Below are positions 47,786-59,687 of a stretch of DNA of 64,000 bases, one piece after another. The DNA comes from Siphonodentalium dalli (taxonomy: Eukaryota; Mollusca; Scaphopoda; Gadilida; Siphonodentaliidae): the NCBI GenBank assembly GCA_032622095.1, contig CP136067.1, forward strand, positions 128,543,990 to 128,607,989, written 5' to 3'. The notes under the pieces were generated by a model, which worked only from the letters and a program-made list of their open reading frames with translations, ran no database searches and had not been told where the DNA came from. Position 1 is the stretch's first letter. Each line of letters opens with the position of its first letter. The position numbers were made by a program, and so were the translations under genes.

Positions 47786-48209
47786 AAGGTGCCATTACAC
47801 GACTAAGCTTGCTTAATTCAGCAAGCTCAAGAGGTGAGCTGCATTGTGTAATACCATGCCATTTCATACAGCTCAGCACTTTTTATTACCCATTGAGCAA
47901 GCTCTATGGAAAGGAACCCGGCCGTTTTTGCATTCAGCACGGATCACCCATTAATGTCAAGTAGCAGTTAATTAACAGAATTCCTCCTGATATCTGATAA
48001 AAGACACATGTGTAGTCCACAATATTGGGGTCTAGTTAGTAAATATAACCACAGACCAGTTAATTATGATGGACAGTCTGTGAAAGATTTCCTGATAAAA
48101 CAGTGCTTTTAAAAGCTTGCTGGATGGTGTAATGTGAACATCCAGCATAACCCCCTGTGGTTACCATTTGGAGCTGAATTAATCAAGCTTAATCGTATAA
48201 TGGCACCTT
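47786..48209. mobile_element. TIR element, AAGGTGCCATTACAC ends
   Basis: aaggtgccattacacgacta agcttgcttaattcagc and its inverted counterpart; TA at each flank. Inner agcttgctggatggtgtaat hints at an internal duplicate of the end. No coding. Confidence 0.65.
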
Positions 48210-48313
48210 TAGATAGGAATGACAAGCTAATGAGTATGCTCAGTGTGGGTTTGCTCAAGTTACACATTCACTGTTTATCACTACCACTAATCTCACCATT
48301 CCCATCTGTGTAT

Positions 48314-48500
48314 TAACCCTCTCTATAATAAATACTCATTGTCCAGACAAGTAGATTCCTTAGGAAATGTTCAGATAATAAGTTCAACAAATGGCCATAG
48401 ACCATTTTCTAAACTTATTATATGAACATTTACCACCAACTAATAGGAATCCTTATGCACATATATTATCTGTTGGCTACTTATTTTTCCATGACATCCA
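48314..48500. mobile_element. Family m hairpin MITE
   Basis: ttaaccctctctataataaa, then aggaaatgttcagataataa gttcaac paired with aacttattatatgaacattt. Relative of the 68-bp satellite parent at 16471. Confidence 0.7.
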
Positions 48501-48797
48501 TCAATATGAATAATGGACTTTTTCAATGTATACATTATACCTGAATGGGGGAGTCCATTTATTTAATAATTAAGACTCTAGTTTCCCCGATGGTTTAGTT
48601 GAGTGTTTCCTTCTCATGTTACTATTAAAACCTAGTAATCTCATGTCTAGTGCAATGTTATTGTATAGAATTCAGTTATATATAATATATAAGTTACAGT
48701 TATTATTTAATATGAATAATGTTTAATAAGTGCTCTGTTAATAATGCATCCAGGGTTTCAGACCTCCAATTACAACAACAACATAACAAAATCTAAT

Positions 48798-49046
48798 TTA
48801 ATCCTTTCATGACGGGAGCTGCGCTGGTGCCAGTGCATTCTCTTGTATATGCGATTTCCCCGTAGGGAGCCTTCCATATATAAGAGAATGCACTGGGGCT
48901 TACAAGGTCAAGATAAATATTGTTAGGCCAATGTATTCTCTTATATATGCGAGGCTCCCTATGGGAGACTCGCATATATATAAAAAGATGTATTGGCACA
49001 GGGTTTTCTAAAGAAAATCAGGAAGCTGCAGCCATGAAAGGGTTAA
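48798..49046. mobile_element. TTAA-flanked MITE, family c
   Basis: TTAATCCTTTCATGACGGGA ... CATGAAAGGGTTAA. Followed by a second 'tccagtcatggaagggtta' end at 49061-49079. Confidence 0.8.
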
Positions 49047-49147
49047 TAAGGGAGGTAACTCCAGTCATGGAAGGGTTAGCATTGTTTTCGGCTTTGTTCT
49101 GTTGAAAAAAAATTTAAAAGCCAAATATGACAAACATGTTACATGTA

Positions 49148-49327
49148 CAGTAATGCCCTAAATAATCGACTCCTTAACCACTACAGAATTATGGGTAATT
49201 TTTCAGGATTTAGTCGGAAATATGGCTTGTTGCCATTCATTGGAAAGCTCTCAGTGAGATCTTTCCGTTGAATAGCAACAAGGCATATTTCTTACTAAAT
49301 CCTGAAAAATTATTTAGGGCATTACTG
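49148..49327. mobile_element. TA-flanked palindromic MITE, family d copy 5
   Basis: CAGTAATGCCCTAAATAATC ... ATTTAGGGCATTACTG, right arm shortened; TA both sides. Confidence 0.82.
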
Positions 49328-50159
49328 TAGTTTATACAATAAAATCTAGACAAAAAGTAAAATATAGGTTTCGTAAAAAAAAATTGGTCTGAAACCCTGA
49401 TAAATCTTTAGTATGTCATGCCAGGCATGTCAATACCATGCTTTTCAGCAGCTTCTTGGAAAGCCGACGAAAATCCTATATCGGAGATACTTCTCTGGAA
49501 CTCTCTATTAAAATTAGGTTCTGTATTGAAGGGATTCCCTCCATTTCATTTGAGAGTGATGCAGACCACATGCGTTTTCATTGGTTTATGGCATAACAGA
49601 TCACTTCAAAGATCTGAGGTCATTGACATGTTGACAATTTTCCCATCCATTGTCAGACTCAACTATTTTTGGAAAACTGAGTACAGGCGATATATCCTTA
49701 ATTAATTTTACTCATCGCAATATAGGAGACATCATCTTCAAGTTTTTATCAGTCAACAATATTCATCACTGATTATTCTTTCGCATCTTGAAACTACGGC
49801 AGGAATGCACTCCATATTTGGAAACGGTTTATTACGTCATGTTAGGAATGCCACGTCATCATAGAAATGAAATACAATGGACACTTCTAGAGATGTATTT
49901 CCCTTAGGATATGTCGGCTTTTCAAAGAGACGGGCTTTTCAGTAATCAGAGGTCATTTCAGTGATAAAATGTCTCTCCACTGAAGTTTGACATTGTCGTG
50001 TCATATGCAGTGGATTGGCTTTGTAGCACAGGGCTAATCAAGGGTTAACAATACTTTATTACATGCATAGGCCTACCAGCCACTTGACTTGCATCCAACC
50101 ACATCTGACAAGTATCTAGAGTCAAACAAACAGAGCTGTTATATAGCCAGTGTTTGTAC
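49328..50159. other. No assignable feature
   Basis: Open stretches on both strands around 49418-49705 but no splice sites, homology or repeat structure I can defend. Confidence 0.4.
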
Positions 50160-50165
50160 CTTAAG

Positions 50166-50235
50166 AGAGCCCCACTAAGAGATAACCATCGACTGAAGAG
50201 TGTCGTCTGCTCATCTCAGTGTGGGGCTCTCTATA
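50166..50235. repeat. Hairpin of the 'gagccccac' family
   Basis: agagagccccactaagaga pairs with ctcagtgtggggctctct. The adjacent tatatgggagtgttatgtt is shared with 33700-33715. Confidence 0.65.
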
Positions 50236-50303
50236 TGGGAGTGTTATGTTTTAAAGCGACACATATTGTTTGACGATTCTTTTATGTAGCCTCTAAAACT
50301 ATA

Positions 50304-53300
50304 TATCTCCGTCAAAGGTATCTTGCCCACTGAACTATATGGTATATTATCCCAAGTAGGAGGGGTTAACTCTCCGAGTTGGAAAAACGGTACGAAATTC
50401 TATGGTACATATCCTGTCATGTTCAGGACACGTGTAATCACGTGATTTCTGACACGTAGTGAAGTATTCGCCATATTTTTTTCCCTCCTCACCATGGACG
50501 GGCGCAAAAAGAATCTCTTCCAAGAATACGAAGCTAAGTTGCAGTTTGTATAGCAAAAACAGTTTTGTTTTTGTTTTATACAAACAACATTATTTCTTTG
50601 CTTATAGTTGAAAATTATGTACAATTCACATAAAGATTACGCGGTTTGTTCCGAATATAAGATCGGAATCAGATGACTCGTTTCGTTTTAACGGACTTTG
50701 TCTTCCATAATTTTAATCGGTCAATGAATTAATATCCGTTGTTTTTGCCGACAATATCAGAGTTTCTGGCCTATTAACAACAGAACATTCGAGGCACCAT
50801 TGGATATGACTAAAGACGCTGATCGTTTTCTTTATAACAAATCTATGGCATACAGGTGACGTATAATTTAAGTTATCACGTGCGTTGACGGTGGTTAAAG
50901 CTATCACGAAATTAGGTGACTTACTTTCAAGTTCTTTTTTTCGTTTTACGGCTTTATTTAGACGTTGACAATCATCGTCTGGTGTAAAACTGAAGACAAA
51001 AGCGCTGTTTTAACGCTTGTGAAATACGCTGATAGGATTGTAAAATCCTGAATGTCAATTTGAACCTTTTTAACCCGGGATGATTAACAATGGAGCTGTT
51101 ACTGCCTTGGTTGGCACAGGCATGGTAACATAACACAACAGGTGTATTTGTGACTGCTAATCGACTGCTAATCGAGGTAAGAACAGGTTCATGAATCGCC
51201 TTCCCCGTAGCTCCCCTTGACGTCGCTTCCCTCGTTTCGAGGTCCCAAGAATAGAGAATGAAAGTCGATATATAGGGTTCCTCTAATTGGCGTAATTAGC
51301 ACTCGGAACGATAGTCACACCACACAGGACGCTGGTTGGGGCTACCCATCGAACCCGTAGCTCACACGAGTTGCTTCCCCTAGGACACGGACAAACTCGC
51401 GGGGAAGGATCCAGAGAATTTTTGTTTGGGGACACCTGTTCTGTATTTGAGTATGTGCCCATATAAATTTGGATGTTAAAATATTCAGTACTGGATACTT
51501 GATTGTGCAAATAAAGGTTCCATATTATAGACTATATATCATCTGCGGGCTGATGATTTGCATTACTAGTACATTTTGTTGAATTATAGAAAAAATCCTT
51601 GAAAATATGGAAGATCCAACTTGAATAAATACTATCTACATGGAATTTGGGGACATTTGGGTCTCTATAGTTTGGGCACCCAAACCTGTAACAGGTATCA
51701 AAACATCCCTGGATCCTTCTCTGACTTGCCGATATATCGTGTTCCTCTAACTGGCGTAATTAGCACTCGGGGCGATAGTCACACCAAACAGGGCGCGGGT
51801 TGGGGCTACCCATTGAACCCATTAGTCACATTGGTGCGCTCCCTGGACTATCGAACGGGACGTCAATCTGCTTCCTCGGGTCGACCGTTGGCGGTTGACG
51901 TGCCCCGGACGGCTGTGACCACTGAGCTCTACTAACACTCGACACACGCCGTCCATCGCTACAAGTCATCATCTCGGGGTCAGCATGGCTGGGGGATACA
52001 CCCTCAGTGGTCCCTGACCATGCTCTCTGGTGCCTTATGATAATAGTGTGTGGGAATTTGGGCTAAAATTACTAGTAGAATGGCCATTTTACTTTGTATC
52101 AATTCAAATTAGACATTTTCTCTAAAAATTATTACGTTTATGCTATTATTTGGCACCTGAAAGTTTATCCTCCATGCCTTCTGCCCCAGCTGGGCTTGGA
52201 ATGGGATCACAGTTTACAGGCTTGTTTCCTGCTTATTATATTCACCACTTCCGGGGGCTTGGCAGACAGGTTACTGGCCGCATTCTGGCCAACAGCTGCC
52301 GGTAACTTCGGGTTTGATTTTAAATGAAAACAAAAGATCTTATTCCCTGACGCCATTATAGCAGGAAGCTTGCTTGGGAACTGGTACCTACTAACCTCCC
52401 ATCGCCAGTTCGGTCGGCTGGATATCGGGATCGGTCGAGCTGCTGCTCCATCCCCGAGATGTACAGGCTCTGGACATTCCTCCGGGGTCCCCAATGACCA
52501 GACCTCACATGCAATTAGAATGAAGCTTGTCGTGGTGTATTGTGCTGTTAACACCCCATCGACGGATGGAGATCGGGATCAGATCGAGCAGTCGCTCCAG
52601 CACGAGGTGAAAGGGCTTTCGGGTCACCTTTACATGCGCTTACGAGGGAGCTCAGTTAGTTGTTCAGTGTTCTCTGATGTAGCCAAGCGCAGAAGGAAAA
52701 ATTAATGTCGAATTTTGATTAGCAAATAACCTCAGATTGACATGATTTGATAGCATTGTTCTACAATCAGTTACAATTTAACAGAACATCAGAGTGCTTT
52801 CCCTTGTTTCGAGGGTTCCAAGGAAGAGATAGAAACCTTTACGACCAGAACACTGTCACTTGTCGATGTATAGTGTTCCCTTCATTGGCGTAATTAGCGC
52901 TCAGGACGATAGTCCCACCAAACAGGTCGCGGGTTGGGCTACCCATCGAACCCATTGGCCGCATTTGGTGGGCTTCCTGGACTATCGACAGGGATTCCAA
53001 GTCGGATACTCGGGACGATGGTTGGCGTAACCCAGGGACAGTCAAATGAGGAAATAGGATCCAGGTTGCATGGCGTTTGTTCGCATTTGGGTAGCAACTT
53101 GCCCATGTGATGCCGGTCAATTTGTACCCTGCACAAACGTCGTCAGAGCTGGTTGGTTATGCCATCGGACTGCACACTTGGCGACCTGGGATCGTACATG
53201 CTTTATCTCCGACCTCGCTGTGTTTCAGTAATAGATACGAATGACATTGGGTGCATTGGAAGTGTGGATTAACTGAGTCGGTTTAATTCTTTGTTTCTGT

Positions 53301-55177
53301 TTGCTCATCCTACCGGAGTGTTTCATCTCACTTTAATAAGGAAACCACCTACAGGTATGGTTGCCAAATAACCAGATATAGGGTTTATCCTCTCAATATG
53401 GTTGTATATTTTAGGTGGGTGCATTTGCTTATCTTTTGTCTGCGGGTTGCTTTCAGTTCTAACGCAACATGGATTTCACTTTTGTTGTCCAGTAATACAT
53501 AGATGAGTCCATTATCCATTGTTCGACATATGCTCAATTTCACAACGCTGTTGACATGAGGTCTAGTTCAGCCACCCGCTTGGGCTTAATGGGCAAAATG
53601 GCGTATTAGCGTGGAAAAGAAGAACGAAATGGCTTCTGTGATATCGGCCTTTGGTTCTAATACATCATTCTTCTTATGGGCTCGGTTGTCGGTACATAAT
53701 GGTTTTGTTTTCCCTGATAGTGCTTGATTCGCCTAGTGGTCTCATTTCATATACTAAGCCAGGTCTTTCGCTGACCTCAGGGATGGCCAATGTAGGCTAA
53801 TGTTGCATCTAAGGGGCAGCATATGACTCGTGATGGGCACACTTCATACCGCCGGAAGAAGATTCTTGCCAGATGCTTCCCCTCGTGCGAGATTAACTAG
53901 CATTGGGTGTCGGATGCCAGATCATATGATCCGCCCTCTCGATTCGCACTTCGGGCGATGGTTGTCTCCGGAACAGGGTCCCATTGGAGGGGCACCCCAT
54001 CCATCCCAGAAGGGATACCTTGCGCCATCGACTCGTCGGGGACCAGTCAGCATAGCTAGAACAGTTGGGGCCCGGTGGCCCTTGGTCTGCTTTTCATTGC
54101 CTACCTGCCTTCGGTTTCCGCTGGTTTTGGGCTTGTGCCACAATCCTGATGCATTTTGTTTTTTGTGGATTTCCATCTTATTGACATTGGAATTTCGGTT
54201 CCTGGCTGCCTTTCGGTCATGGATTCAGTAGCCTGTGATTGGTCAGTTGGGTTTTAACTGTGTTGGTGGGCATTTCCACATTTGGGAACGTCATCAGGGG
54301 TCAAATGCCATGGCTTCTTGCATCTTCGTCAGGGATATCTCGAACTCCAGGCTTCAAACTAAGTTTTGTGCTGTGAAACTCCAATTCTGAGCGCTGTTCT
54401 TCATACTTTGCCTGTGCCTGGCAACGTATGTCCGTGTAATACCCATTCGCTTCCCGGTCAGACTGTTGGTCAATGATACCTCCTCCTTATCGACAATGGC
54501 ATGTCGCCAATTAGATGGTGTCGGGGCCCTTTTTTGGGAGCTTGCAGCTGTTTTTTCATCGGGCTCTCATCGTGTATTGGGACACGGCCCAACCCACTCA
54601 AGATTTGGTTCGGGGGTTGGTTCTATTGTTTTTAAGGGGGGTCTTCTTTATAACTTGCGGCTTTTGCTGCCTGGGTTAGCCTGTTAGGTGCGTTATTAGT
54701 ATTCAGCCATCCCGGGGCTTATAATACCCGGCTGGGGATTTCTTGTCAACAGGGGGGTGGGTGTTACCCGTACCTTTCCCGGCACGTACTCGGCTGATAC
54801 ATTATTAGCCCTAAGTTCCGATGCGAATGTCGTCTCTGTCTCCATGTCTTCTGAAGCTATTTACTTTACTTGCAGGGGTCTTAAACTCTTAAGTGGCCAA
54901 TTTTTGTTCGTTTGAGCTTACTGACAGGTATTATTTTTAGGATGTAATATTACATTGGCGTATGGTCCTATTGGGCATGCGTATATATATATATATGTAG
55001 ATACATATATATCTATATGTCTGTGCATGTATATGTATATATTGTAGGTTATCAGGTCAATCCAGTTCTTTGATTCAGATGCATAGCGGTGTTTTTGTTT
55101 CCTCGTGGCCTCCACCTGTTAGAAAATTCTATGCTTTACCATATAGTTCAGTGGGCAAGATACCTTTGACGGAGATA
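50304..55177. mobile_element. 4.9-kb element with 41-bp perfect inverted ends, class unknown
   Basis: tatctccgtcaaaggtatct tgcccactga actatatggta at 50304-50344 is exactly inverted at 55137-55177. Interior is richer in G+C than the surroundings. It holds three degenerate copies of a block around 'cgtaattagcactcggaacg atagtcacacc' and 'ggttggggctacccatcgaa' (near 51290, 51755 and 52888). No open frame in it resembles a transposase, polymerase or other known protein to me. Related ends occur at 29741 and 30083. Confidence 0.65.
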
Positions 55178-55473
55178 CAATATTTTCCTAAATAAGTAAA
55201 ATATATATCTCCTAGAAGTATCTTGCCCACTGAATGCTGAGCTCCCTCCCAGGGTTTCGCACCCACCCCGCTCACGAGGAATGTCCTACTGGGGATAAAA
55301 AATATGGCGAATACTTCACTACGTGTCAGAAATCACTTGAGTGTACCATAGAATTTCGTACTGTTTTTTCAACTTGGAGAGTTAACCCATCCTACTTGGG
55401 ATAATATACCATATAGTTCAGTGGGCAAGATACTTCTAGGAGATATATATTTTACTTATTTAGGAAAATATTG
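55178..55473. mobile_element. 296-bp foldback attached to the 4.9-kb element
   Basis: caatattttcctaaataagt ... to tgcccactgaa (55178-55234) is perfectly inverted at 55417-55473 (57 bp). Its inside (about 55296-55416) is an inverted copy of 50342-50490, including 'agttaacccatcctacttgg' and 'gaatacttcactacgtgtca'. Likely a deletion derivative of the same family. Confidence 0.75.
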
Positions 55474-56035
55474 TTTTCTGTAGATTGAAAAAACCCTCAA
55501 TTTGAAAATGCATACTTGTCCAAGATAGGTCACTTATGTACTAAAAAAATTGCCTACTATGTGATAGATATATGTTCTGCCTCCAGTAAGAAACGTCTTT
55601 GATTGGTCAAAGAGCTTCGCAATACATCATATTTGTACATCTAGAGCTGTAAACATAAGGGAATCCATGACTATCATCTCTGTGGCATAATTTGTTGATG
55701 ATGTCATTTACGTTGAACAGCGTTATGGTAGAGACCAATAAACAATTTTGATATTTCGTGCTTATCATTCTTTGGAAAACATTACCTAAACACCCCTCTG
55801 ATGAATAATAGACCATTCCAATGTATACTTTTATAATTGAATGGGAGAATCCATTTAGTATAGAAAATTTTAAAGGCCTAAAATTAGTAGGATCTCAAAC
55901 CAATGTGTGGCTTTATATTTGTAAAATTGACTAATGTAAACATGTTAGGAGAATTATGACTATTAAATATATATTAATGTTATTATTAGAATGTCTTTAT
56001 TTGTCATAATCATGTGTTTACTTTGAAGTAAGGTA
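55474..56035. other. No assignable feature
   Basis: AT-rich; no repeat family or gene recognised. Confidence 0.4.
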
Positions 56036-56043
56036 AGAGTACA

Positions 56044-56287
56044 CAAGCTTTGAAATAGGGTGTCTGTCATTTGCAGAATGAGGTCCCCAGAGGGTGAATT
56101 TAGTGATGCTACCCAGCATAATCACCAAATTCACCCTCTGGGGACCTCATTCTGCTTACACCTCAGCAGAATGAGGTTCCCAGAGGGTGAATTTGGTTAT
56201 ACTAGCCCTCTATGCGGGGTAGTATCACTAAATTCACCCTCTGGGGACCTCATTCTGCAAATGACAGACACCCTATTTCAAGGCTTG
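56044..56287. mobile_element. Family a foldback, intact short copy with 8-bp TSD
   Basis: CAAGCTTTGAAATAGGGTGT ... ACACCCTATTTCAAGGCTTG, agagtaca at 56036-56043 and 56288-56295. Compensating change (gtg to ggg on the left, cac to ccc on the right) keeps the stem. Confidence 0.88.
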
Positions 56288-56509
56288 AGAGTACAGTGGT
56301 GCAAGTTGTTAAACAGTAGGGGTGGATGGTCACAAATGTTTGAAAAACATATGCGGGTCACACATCTGAGAGTGCTCGACGACTGAAATCAGAGATCAAC
56401 TGTATCATGTCAAGCCTATGATCTATCTGACATCTCTTAGCTTTGATATGATATGATAAATCTCACAGCTAATGCCTGTCATTTCCTGGTTTTCCTGCTG
56501 CCAGTTTTA

Positions 56510-56753
56510 TCCCTTTCATGTGCAGCATTAAAGACCCTGTGCCAGTGCATTCTCTTATATATGCGAGTCTCCCATAGGGAGCCTTGCATATATAAGAGAA
56601 TGCACTGGCTTACCAGGTCAAGGTAAATAATGATAGGCCAATGCATTCTCTTATATGTGTGAGTCTCCCCATGGGAGACTCGCATATATAAGAGAATTCA
56701 TTGGCTCAGGGTTTTCGCAAAATTTCAGGAAGCTCCAGTCATAAAAGGGTTAA
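56510..56753. mobile_element. Family c MITE, left end lost
   Basis: ccctttcatgtgcagcatta ... cataaaagggttaa; hairpins ctcttatatatgcgag / tgcatatataagagaatg intact. 56754-57010 has nothing further. Confidence 0.78.
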
Positions 56754-57010
56754 TCCTTTCCTGGTTTGTGACATGCCAGTTTACTCTTTTTCCTCAATTC
56801 CTTGTCAGGTCATTGAACCCTTCTGAAACAAAAAAGTAATTTGCTCAAGTAGTAGCCAGATTTAAGTCGAAGAACTTCTATCCGTGTAATTCTATTACTA
56901 TAACAATACTACTGGCGCGAAGCATCTAGTGATTCCTCCAAATGAGTACTTGAAGTTGGCTGCAAACATATGGGATGCCAATTTCACATTTAATAGCTAA
57001 TTACGCTTAA

Positions 57011-57078
57011 TTAAAGATGCATAATCCGATTAAGCGCCCCTCAATTAATTTTTATTTGGATTCGGGGTAAAAAAAAAA
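57011..57078. mobile_element. Family f fragment
   Basis: ttaaagatgcataatccgat taagcgcccctcaattaat, cut off by the repeat array that follows. Confidence 0.6.
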
Positions 57079-57580
57079 TCAAAGATATTTGGTGTATGAC
57101 TTTACCTGACCATTACCTAGAATGAGTTCGCAAGCCAGGTCCGGCCGGATATTTTTACTGGAGTTATTGAACTTTGTTTATTATTTTTGTCGAAATTACC
57201 AAATAGCAAATAGACGACGTCACAGGGCTCATTTCCACAAATGTCAACGGATTTCAAAGATTTTTGGTATATGAGTTCACATGACCAGTATCTAGAACGA
57301 GTTCGCAAACCAGGTCCGGCCGGATATTTTCAGCAGAGTTATTGGACTTTGTTTATTATTTTGTGTGCAAATGGACGATGTCACAGGGCTCATTTCCACA
57401 AATGTCAACGGATTTCAAAGATTTTTGGTATATGAGTTCACATGACCAGTATCTAGAACGAGTTCGCAAACCAGGTCCGGCTGGATATTTTCAGCAGAGT
57501 TATTGGACTTTATTTGTTATTTTTAGTGCAAATGGACAACGTCACATGGCTAATTCCCACAAATGTCAGTCCTAAAATGA
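57079..57580 (+). repeat. ~161-bp tandem units, three copies
   Basis: gagttcgcaaaccaggtccg gccggatatttt recurs at 57124, 57299 and 57460. The unit also has gtatatgagttcacatgacc. Same consensus skeleton as 63538-64000. Confidence 0.8.
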
Positions 57581-57757
57581 GTTCTTTTTTTTTTATTTAA
57601 TTTCACATAGGGCCCAAAATAATTGTTTCATACAGTGCCTTGGATGTTGGACGGCATAAAATAAATGTTTTACTTTGTGTTCTCTAAAGTGGATATCACT
57701 CAATCAAGCATTGCCACACCCACACCACACCCAATATTTTCAGAAAAATTCACTCAC

Positions 57758-57966
57758 TTTTTTGTATGACATGTGTTGTCATTTCTGTTGAAGTTGGGCA
57801 GATATTTCCATGGGCATTACTCGGAATTGTTGGTCTGCTCCGACACACGATGGGTGTAATCGTAGGCATGCCGTTATCCTTCATCGAAGCTGACGTTATC
57901 ATGGCTCCATTCAGATCCAGTCGTAACACGCCATTCTTCGCCAGCGTAGCATGTGGGGAAGGCTTC
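57758..57966 (-). CDS. Possible further exon of the minus-strand gene (exon c)
   Basis: Open frame of about 69 codons ending at AAAAAA|GTGAGT. Includes LAKNGVLRLDLNGAMITSAS and MKDNGMPTITPIVCRSRPTI. The acceptor is unclear (aaag or gaag, both with a poor pyrimidine tract), so the start is approximate and linkage to exon b is inferred only from strand and order. The plus strand is also open here, which lowers confidence. Confidence 0.33.
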
Positions 57967-58482
57967 CTTTGTAAATTAACTGCAGAATACTGGGATATTA
58001 ACATTGAAATAACCATAAATGATTTGTGACATTTAGCTAAATAATATCAATTTTGATAGCTTGTCTCAAGGAAATTGGAACTTTATACCAAAATTAGCAG
58101 TCTAAAATTTCAAATTGCCTTTCTCTGAGGTAAACATGTGCTCAGATATAAAATTTCATATTGACCTGTATGGACAGAACAAAAATTTCTACTGAGGAAT
58201 TTTTTGCCAATGCTACCAGTAAATCTTCAATTATTATGAGCTAATGCTGGTAAAATGAAATATTATATTTTCAAGCCATGCACAGAGATCAAGGCAAACT
58301 ATGGGTACTTATTATTACAATGAAACATTTCAAGGAGGAACGAAAATAAGAGAAATTTGTTTGTATAATTGCCATTAACTGAAATTTAATTTAAAAGTTT
58401 AGATTTTCACATGAAAAATTATGAAAATTGCTTATATTGTAACTACTTTCCAAAGCGGCTATGGGGTCAAAAAAAAAAATTC
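57967..58482. other. No assignable feature
   Basis: AT-rich; no repeat or exon seen. Confidence 0.4.
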
Positions 58483-59331
58483 TTAACCCTTTCAAGGCTT
58501 CCATGGCTGGAGCTTCCTGAAGTTTTGCGAAAACACTGTGTCAATGCATTCTTTTATATATGCGAGTCTCCCATAGGGATACATTGATCTAACAATATTT
58601 ACTTTGACCACCTCGTAAGCCAGTGCATTCTCTTACAGGGTCCGCGCTGGACCAAAATGTACTTTTGCCAAATAATTTGCCAAATGAAAATATTTTTTGC
58701 CAAATTATTTTAGCATTTGTCAAATGATATCCCTGATAGTATCATTTTCTACAACCTTAAGTCTTATGTTTGGACACTCGCGGTTTAAACGACTTTTGAT
58801 ATCGATAGAAAAACAGTAGTTAATAATTAATTATACTGGCATCTCTATTGTGGTTATCATACAACAATAATCCACTCAGTGGGCAATACAATGGTAGAAG
58901 GGTTGCTCCATCAGAAGGGCACATCACAGGATGATTAACTATGTAAACACCACCACACTAAATACTAATGTAGTTATCCCTCCAACCATCAGCACTAATG
59001 CAATGAGATTAACTGCATCTTAATAGAGGTGTTAACTTTTCCCAAACCTCATAAAACAGGACTAATATAATTATTTTGTAAGAGTTTCATGAAATGAATG
59101 GTATTGATTGACCGATATTTTTCAACTTTCTTGAGGAATTAAAAAGTGACTTGCCAAAACTTTTGCCAAATGAAAATATTTTTTGCCAAATGTGAATTAT
59201 TTTTGCCAATGGCAAATTTGGCAAGTGGCAGCGCGAACCCTGTTCTCTTATATATGTGAGGCTCACATTTATATGAGAATGCACTGGCACAGTATCTTTA
59301 ATGCTGCATCAGCACTGCTCCTGTCATGAAA
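58483..59331. mobile_element. Family c MITE (reverse) split by a hAT-like insertion
   Basis: Left ttaaccctttcaaggcttcc to the ttctctta at 58628; right from 59243 (ttctcttatatatgtgaggc) to tcctgtcatgaaac. The right TTAA is gone. Confidence 0.8.
58636..59242. mobile_element. hAT-like MITE inserted in family c, 8-bp TSD
   Basis: CAGGGTCCGCGCTGG ... CAGCGCGAACCCTG, ttctctta at 58628-58635 and 59243-59250. 607 bp. Ends and 'ttgccaaatg' subterminal repeats echo the 40923-42985 element (CAGTGTTCGCGCTG, 'tggctaa'). Confidence 0.9.
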
Positions 59332-59365
59332 CAAACGGATATAAATTGTGGCTTTGACATACAAC

Positions 59366-59687
59366 CTGTATGTTCTTGACGCTATCAATGATGGTGTTTC
59401 TGTGCCTCGACACCTGTTGCGGATGATGGTCATAGTGGTTCCTCGACTCCTGTTGCGGATGATAGTCATAGTGGTTCCTCGACTCCACTACTCGTCGTAT
59501 GGGGCTCTTCCTTCTCAACGCCTGAACTCGATGGATCGGTCTGGCTGCAGGGTTTGTGTGTGCTCGGTGCGCCCCGGGACAACTCCGGTAGCACCGGAGC
59601 GAGGAAATGGTGAGCACCGGGAATTGGATACGATAGTCATGCAGATTCGGTCGCAGCATCTCTTGTCGTCTGTATGTGTACTCCTCT
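59366..59687 (-). CDS. Putative exon of an unrecognised minus-strand gene (exon b)
   Basis: Acceptor ttttctgctccaagccag; the first base A completes the AG left by the upstream exon (AGA, Arg), giving HTERY-R-EEYTYRRQEMLRPN. About 107 codons follow, Arg/His/Tyr-rich, with an internal duplication (ESRNHYDYHPQQ then ESRNHYDHHPQQ). Possible donors are CAG|GTTGTA or, three bases on, GTT|GTATGT, both phase 0. The duplication is 30 bp in the DNA. No family recognised; a low-complexity non-coding stretch cannot be excluded. Confidence 0.45.

Noticed and set aside
49418-49705. 95-aa open frame and open stretches on the opposite strand
   Set aside because: No splice sites of quality, no recognised domain, and both strands are partly open.
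51290-52960. tRNA or tRNA-derived SINE suggested by ggttggggctacccatcgaacccg
   Set aside because: The B-box-like text lacks a partner A box and a cloverleaf could not be drawn.
51621-54231. Open frames of 100-133 aa in the 4.9-kb element
   Set aside because: They overlap frames on the other strand, differ between the repeated blocks and show no domain; probably due to higher G+C.
13582-56386. Many open frames reading [11 protein letters not shown]...[13 protein letters not shown] on both strands
   Set aside because: They are translations of the palindromic family a MITE; the palindrome makes both strands open. Not genes.
57766-58029. Plus-strand open frame of 87 aa opposite putative exon c
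   Set aside because: No matching splice sites on the plus strand, while the minus strand ends in a consensus GTGAGT donor; the choice remains tentative.
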